A DNA stretch of 35,455 nt from Streptosporangium minutum (GTDB lineage Bacteria > Actinomycetota > Actinomycetes > Streptosporangiales > Streptosporangiaceae), in assembly GCF_002149035.1 (NCBI RefSeq), contig NZ_NGFP01000071.1, positions 1 through 35,455 of the forward strand, read 5' to 3'. The notes under the pieces were generated by a model. The model worked only from the letters and a program-made list of their open reading frames with translations, searched no databases and was not told where the DNA came from. The position numbers and the translations under genes are program-made. The stretch's first letter is position 1, and every line of letters starts with the position of its first letter. Below, piece after piece: positions 31,458-35,455 of the stretch.

Positions 31458-32337
31458 CGTGCCGGACCGGCGGCGGGGTCGGCTTGAGGCCGGTGAGCTC
31501 CAGCGCCTGTGTCCAGAGCCGCTCCGCGAGCGCGGCGTCGGCGGCGACCGGGGCCAGCGGCTGCTCGGCGTCGATGTGGAAGTAGCGGCCGGTCTGCCCG
31601 GCCGTTTCCTCGGCCAGCGCGAGCCTGACGACAGGCCGGGCGCCCGCGTCCGGGCTCTTCCACAGCAGTTTCGCCGCCTTGAGCAGATAGCCCAGGGGGC
31701 CGCCGCGGTCCCCCAGCCCCGTGCGGATCACTCCGGGGTGAACGGCGTTGATCGTCACTCCGGCGTTCTTCCAGCGTTCGGCGGACCGCGGCACCAGCAG
31801 CAGGTTGCACAGCTTGGTGTCGGCGTAGGTCCGCATCGGGTGGAAGTCCAGACCGGTGGGGGTGCGCTCCGGATCGGCCCGCCCGTTGACGTAGAGTCCG
31901 GCACTGACCTGTACGACCCGCGCCCCGGAGGCGACCAGCAACGGCTCCAGCTCGTGGTTGAGCAGGAACGGCGCGAGATGGTTGGTGACGAAGGCCTGCT
32001 CCAGCCCGTCCTCGCCCAGCACCCGCCGGCTCGGCCACAGACCGGCGTTGTGGACCAGCACATCGATGCGCGGGCAGGTCTCGCCAAGCGCCCGGGCGGT
32101 CGCGCGCACCTTCCGGACGCTGGACAGGTCGCCGACGACGAGGCGCACCCGGGTCCCGCCGGACCCGGCGAGCGACGCCCGCGCCGCCTCCCCCCGCTCT
32201 CTGTCACGCGCGACCAGCACCACCTCGCATCCGTCCTGGAGCAACCGCGCGGCGACGGCGTATCCGATGCCGCGGTTGCCGCCTGTCACCACGGCCGTCC
32301 GGACGGGGGTGGAGCGGTGTGTCTCCGCGTTGTCCAC
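31447..32337 (-). CDS. SDR-family oxidoreductase, retinol-dehydrogenase-like
   Basis: The start is placed at GTG 32337 (DNAETHRSTPVRTAVVTGGN), giving 296 residues. TAGACT ends 7 bases upstream and no ribosome site is seen, so a leaderless transcript is likely; the longer frame to 32517 lacks coding sense. Motifs: TGGNRGIG cofactor loop, Arg after strand 2 (VLVARDRERG) favouring NADP(H), VHNAGLW, Ser145, and YADTK with Tyr171 and Lys175, then HPGVIRTGLGDRGG. The long C-terminal part and YADTKLCNLL pattern place it with the RDH/protochlorophyllide-reductase-like 'extended' SDRs that reduce aldehydes or ketones of hydrophobic substrates. It is co-transcribed with tetR. Confidence 0.88.
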   Translation of the reverse strand: MDNAETHRSTPVRTAVVTGGNRGIGYAVAARLLQDGCEVVLVARDRERGEAARASLAGSGGTRVRLVVGDLSSVRKVRATARALGETCPRIDVLVHNAGLWPSRRVLGEDGLEQAFVTNHLAPFLLNHELEPLLVASGARVVQVSAGLYVNGRADPERTPTGLDFHPMRTYADTKLCNLLLVPRSAERWKNAGVTINAVHPGVIRTGLGDRGGPLGYLLKAAKLLWKSPDAGARPVVRLALAEETAGQTGRYFHIDAEQPLAPVAADAALAERLWTQALELTGLKPTPPPVRHDVT

Positions 32338-32381
32338 GGCCGGGAGTCTAGTCGTCCGCGGCCGGGAGACCCGAGGAAATT

Positions 32382-32408
32382 TAGAGAAACCCTCTAGAGA
32401 ATATCTCT
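32382..32408. promoter_or_regulatory. TAGAGA dyads upstream of the SDR-tetR operon
   Basis: TAGAG-AAACC-CTCTA (32382-32396) and the perfect dyad AGAGA-ATA-TCTCT (32396-32408) abut in an AT-rich island 45-71 bases upstream of the SDR start. They are candidate sites for the TetR protein of this operon. Confidence 0.5.
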
Positions 32409-32479
32409 GGATTTTGGGGTGCCACGGCCCCGGGGAGAGCACGTCGGCCTGGCGGTTCCCGCCGTGACCCGGCGCTGCC

Positions 32480-35455
32480 TCACAGGTTCCACGAGATGAC
32501 CCTCGGCGCGGGATCACGCAACGCGTCCTCGCCGATCTCGCCTTTGATCTTGATCAGGCTCAGCAGGTTGTTCGCCGCGTCGACGTCGCCCGCCTCGGCA
32601 GCCCTGCGCCACCAAGGTTCGGCCTCGTTCAGGCGGTTCTGCCGCCGCAGCAGGCTCCCCAGCCAGTTCATCGCCCTCGTGTCGCCGGCCTCGGCGGCCC
32701 TGGCGTACCAGCGCGCGGCCTCGGCGGTCTCGCCCCGCCGGTCGTGGAGCTCGGCGAGGCGGCGGACGGCGTTCGCGTCGCCGGCCTCGGCCGCCCGGCG
32801 GTACCAGCCGGCCTCCTCCGCGAGATCGGTGTCCTCCTCGCGCAGCCATTCCGGCGCCGGATCACCAGTGATCCGCGACCATTGCGCGGACACTCCCTCC
32901 GGCGCCATCCGGTACGCGGTGCGAAGCAGGCGGTAGGCCTGGTAGGTGGTCGTGTCGTCCTTCTCCAGAGCGATCACGCCGGAGTGGCCGAGCCGGATCA
33001 CGGCCGTCAGCGGCGCGGCGGCGTCCACCGGCCGGCCCGCCTCCAGGCGCAGGAAGCCCAGCAGCAGCGTCACCTGGAGGAAGTCGGCGCCGAAGCGTGC
33101 GAAGGAGCCCGCGACCAGCTCCTCCCAGAGCGGGGCCATCCTCTCGGCCACGTCCAGCGCTTGGTCCGGCTTCCCGCGGTGGGCGAGCAGGACCGCGAGA
33201 TGGCGCAGCGCTCCGGCGAGGCCCGCCTGATGAGCGTCGGGATCGGCCTCGGCCAGGGGCTCGTAGATGTCCACCGCGCGCCGGGCGTGGGTCAGCGCCT
33301 CACCGGTCAGCCCGGCGGCCGTACATATCGCGACGAGGTTGCACAGGGACGCGGCGAGAGCCGGGCGCGTCCCGTCCTCCTCCCCCGCCGCCTGCTCGTA
33401 CAGGGCGACCGAGCGCCGCATGGCGGCCAGGGCCTCATCCGTTCTCGACCCGGGGAACATGCACGCGAAGGTGCTCAGCGTGGACGCCAGAAGGAGGCGG
33501 TGGGCGCCGGGTTCCTCTGCGGCGAGGCGCTCGCCGAGGTCGAGCGCGCGGTGGATCGCGACGGTGGCGTTGTGCCTCTCCCCCACCTTGGCGAGCTGCT
33601 CGGCGAGCTCGGCCAGTACGGAGGTGAGCGTGGGCAGGAACAGGCCGGGATCCTGCTCGGCGAAGGACTCGTAGTAGTTGGCCGCGAGCCGCAGGCCCTG
33701 CAACGCGTCGTGGGTCCGGCCCAGCGCGGCCATGTGCCGTGCCAGGTTGGCGACGGCGGCGGCGAAGGCCTCATGGTCGGCGGCGGTGTGCAGGGTGCCG
33801 GTGTCCCAGTGGACGGTGACGATGGCCCGATAGACCCGGTATCTGAGGTCGGCGAGGAGTCGGCTGCGGGCCGGGAACGCCTCGGCCAGCTCCCACAGCG
33901 GCCTCAGCGACTCGGTCCGGCAGGGCATGCGCTCGACCGCCTCCGTCAGGGCCGACAGCAGCGGATCGGGGTTTTCGCTCTGCGGCGCGACCGCCACGGC
34001 GTGCCGGGCGAGGTCGGGCCGGCCGCCGATCAGGGCGGTGAGCGCGGCGGCGACGTCGGGCTGGTGGAGCGCGGCGCGGGCGAGGACCCGCAGGGCCTGC
34101 CGCGCCTGGGTGTCGGAGGGTTCGGCGAGGACGTGGGCCAGGAAGCCGGGGTCCTCGCGGATGACCGCCGCGACGAGGTGCTCGGCGAGCAGGTCGGGGT
34201 GGAGCGATCCCCAGTAGGCGCCGCCCGCCGCCGGATACAGTTCGTGCAACCAGGCCGCGACGCGGGTGTGCAGGTCCTCGTCTCCGGCGGCGATACCCGG
34301 CACGGCCGGCAGCAGGCGCGACGCCTCGGCCCGGGTCGACGCCCCGCACAGCGCGGCCACGGTCACCGCCCGGGCCAGGACGTCGTCATGCAGGTCGACG
34401 CGGTTGTTGGGCGCGCGCCGGACGGCGGTGCTCTTCCAGTAGCGCCGCTCGTGGCGCAGGATCTCCCGCTCGGGCGCACCGCCCGCGGCCGGGCCGCCCA
34501 GCACGGCGACGAGGGCGGCCATCTGCATGTCCAGCGCGGTGCGGTAGCGCCCGGCGCGCAGATCCGGTGCACCGTCGCCGGCGCCGGTACCGGGGTGGGC
34601 GCCGGCCCGGTCGTGTCGTCGACCGGGCTCCTGTACGGCGGGCGGATCCAGCGGGCCGGGTCCGGGCAGCCGCTGCAGGGCGGCGCGCAGCTGGGTTACG
34701 GCGTGGGTGAAGGCCCGCCGGCGGGCGGTGAGGCTGTCGTCCAGCACGGGCAGCGCGGTGACGTGGCAGGGGTCGGCCAGATGGGCCAGCTCGCCCAGAT
34801 CATCGCCCAGGGCCTGCCACCAGTCACCCGCCGAGCGGGCCAGCAGCAACACCCGGGTCGGCGCGGCCCGTCCGGCCAGCGCGCGCAGCAGGTCCAGTAC
34901 TTGCCCGGCGCGCGTCTCGGCGTAGTCGACGATGACCAGCAGCCGCTCGGTGCCGGAGGCCAGCCGGGCGAACGCCGCCCGCTCGCCCTGGCCGCCGCCG
35001 TCGCGGCGATCGGCCAGGGCCGCGATCACCCAGGAACCGGCCAGGTCGCGGGCGAAGGCACGGGCCAGCCGGGTCTTGCCCTGCCCGCCCGGTCCGGTGT
35101 ACAACCGCACCCGTACCTCACCGTTCCGGTCGTCGCCGGCCTCGGCCCAGGCGCTCAGCGCGGCCAGTTCGTCCTCGCGGCCGTAGAAGCCCACCGCCTC
35201 GGCGTCGGCGCGCAACAGCATCGCCGGTGAACGCGGCCGCACCCGGGCCGGACCGGCCAGCACCGCCGCCAGCTCGGCCGGCTCGGCCATCGGCGGCTGC
35301 CCGGCCACCTGCTCGACGAGGGCGCGGAAGGCGGTGTCGAAGACGAACGCGCGGACCGCCACCACGCTCAGCCGGCCGGCCCCGTACTTCGGGGTCTCCT
35401 CCACCACCACCCCGACGACCAGGTCGCCGGCCAGTACCGCGGCCCCCGACAGGCC
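32480..35455 (-). CDS. Trypsin-like/AAA (STAND-type) ATPase with TPR and Sel1 repeats, 5' end outside window
   Basis: The frame stays open to the right edge (991 residues visible). The first visible residues, GLSGAAVLAGDLVVGVVVEE, look like the end of a trypsin-like serine protease domain (GxSG nucleophile region); the His and Asp would lie outside. A linker leads to FYGREDELAAL and an NTPase with Walker A GPGGQGKT (visible residues about 121-128), Walker B LLVIVDYAE (172-180) and sensor RVLLLARS. After a Gly/Pro/Arg-rich insert come helical repeats of TPR type (about 500-850). Near the C-terminus lie three Sel1-like repeats (WYRRAAEAGDANAVRRLAEL, WYARAAEAGDTRAMNWLGSL, WWRRAAEAGDVDAANNLLSL). 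This is the plan of actinobacterial signal-transduction ATPases: effector, switch ATPase, sensor repeats. They are suspected in defence or regulated proteolysis; the trigger is unknown. Confidence 0.8.
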   Translation of the reverse strand, partial: GLSGAAVLAGDLVVGVVVEETPKYGAGRLSVVAVRAFVFDTAFRALVEQVAGQPPMAEPAELAAVLAGPARVRPRSPAMLLRADAEAVGFYGREDELAALSAWAEAGDDRNGEVRVRLYTGPGGQGKTRLARAFARDLAGSWVIAALADRRDGGGQGERAAFARLASGTERLLVIVDYAETRAGQVLDLLRALAGRAAPTRVLLLARSAGDWWQALGDDLGELAHLADPCHVTALPVLDDSLTARRRAFTHAVTQLRAALQRLPGPGPLDPPAVQEPGRRHDRAGAHPGTGAGDGAPDLRAGRYRTALDMQMAALVAVLGGPAAGGAPEREILRHERRYWKSTAVRRAPNNRVDLHDDVLARAVTVAALCGASTRAEASRLLPAVPGIAAGDEDLHTRVAAWLHELYPAAGGAYWGSLHPDLLAEHLVAAVIREDPGFLAHVLAEPSDTQARQALRVLARAALHQPDVAAALTALIGGRPDLARHAVAVAPQSENPDPLLSALTEAVERMPCRTESLRPLWELAEAFPARSRLLADLRYRVYRAIVTVHWDTGTLHTAADHEAFAAAVANLARHMAALGRTHDALQGLRLAANYYESFAEQDPGLFLPTLTSVLAELAEQLAKVGERHNATVAIHRALDLGERLAAEEPGAHRLLLASTLSTFACMFPGSRTDEALAAMRRSVALYEQAAGEEDGTRPALAASLCNLVAICTAAGLTGEALTHARRAVDIYEPLAEADPDAHQAGLAGALRHLAVLLAHRGKPDQALDVAERMAPLWEELVAGSFARFGADFLQVTLLLGFLRLEAGRPVDAAAPLTAVIRLGHSGVIALEKDDTTTYQAYRLLRTAYRMAPEGVSAQWSRITGDPAPEWLREEDTDLAEEAGWYRRAAEAGDANAVRRLAELHDRRGETAEAARWYARAAEAGDTRAMNWLGSLLRRQNRLNEAEPWWRRAAEAGDVDAANNLLSLIKIKGEIGEDALRDPAPRVISWNL

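Noticed and set aside
32744-35230. Plus-strand frame of 828 codons opposite the ATPase gene
   Set aside because: It has only antisense composition and no motif, whereas the minus strand has Walker motifs and Sel1 repeats.

Overview
The window is GC-rich (about 70 percent) with a very strong third-position G/C bias, frequent GTG/TTG starts and gene families typical of filamentous Actinobacteria: mycothiol-dependent DinB-like enzyme, ECF sigma factor with an anti-sigma-like partner, class I P450, many TetR regulators, a rifamycin monooxygenase and a STAND-type NTPase. The protein set suggests a Streptosporangiales-type soil actinomycete; the family-level assignment is inference.

Layout. 1-4100: a partial ArsR/DUF5937-type regulator, a Tat-exported penicillin-acylase family enzyme that looks proteobacterial, and a 5'-truncated HxlR regulator. 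4200-8400: small secreted protein, six-helix membrane protein, WxL-like secreted protein, and a translationally coupled ECF sigma factor/membrane partner pair. 8597-11617: a divergent TetR and an SDR-cytochrome P450 operon with two matching operators, followed by a decayed ferredoxin. 11593-18056: a small conserved protein, a 1495-residue secreted multidomain sugar enzyme (sugar dehydrogenase, PKD, CBM, ricin-B, ThuA, 3-keto-disaccharide hydrolase, CBM) and a glutamine amidotransferase. 18316-25676: a second divergent TetR with two tandem operators and a coupled sugar operon (MFS transporter, GH13 alpha-glucosidase, GH36 alpha-galactosidase, hybrid relic, zinc alcohol dehydrogenase, FAD-oxidase scrap). 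25739-30670: NUDIX hydrolase, ECF sigma relic, mycothiol-dependent enzyme, Rox-like rifamycin monooxygenase with an upstream rifamycin-associated element (RAE), a MarR/membrane-protein relic and a secreted HNH nuclease. 30834-35455: an SDR-TetR operon and a large protease-AAA-TPR-Sel1 protein running off the right edge.

How the genes work together. The TetR/MFS/GH13/GH36/ADH block reads as uptake, hydrolysis and oxidation of alpha-gluco/galactosides, with the large secreted enzyme beside it acting on extracellular sugars. The P450 needs electrons, but the ferredoxin gene expected behind it has lost its cysteines. The rox gene with its RAE is a self-contained rifamycin-inducible resistance unit.

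The most striking general property is the number of recognisable gene fragments in the spaces between intact genes: HxlR, ferredoxin, GH36, GH2, FAH, FAD-oxidase, ECF sigma, and MarR plus a membrane protein. No tRNA, rRNA, CRISPR array or complete insertion sequence was recognised. All family assignments come from reading motifs by eye; no database search was possible.
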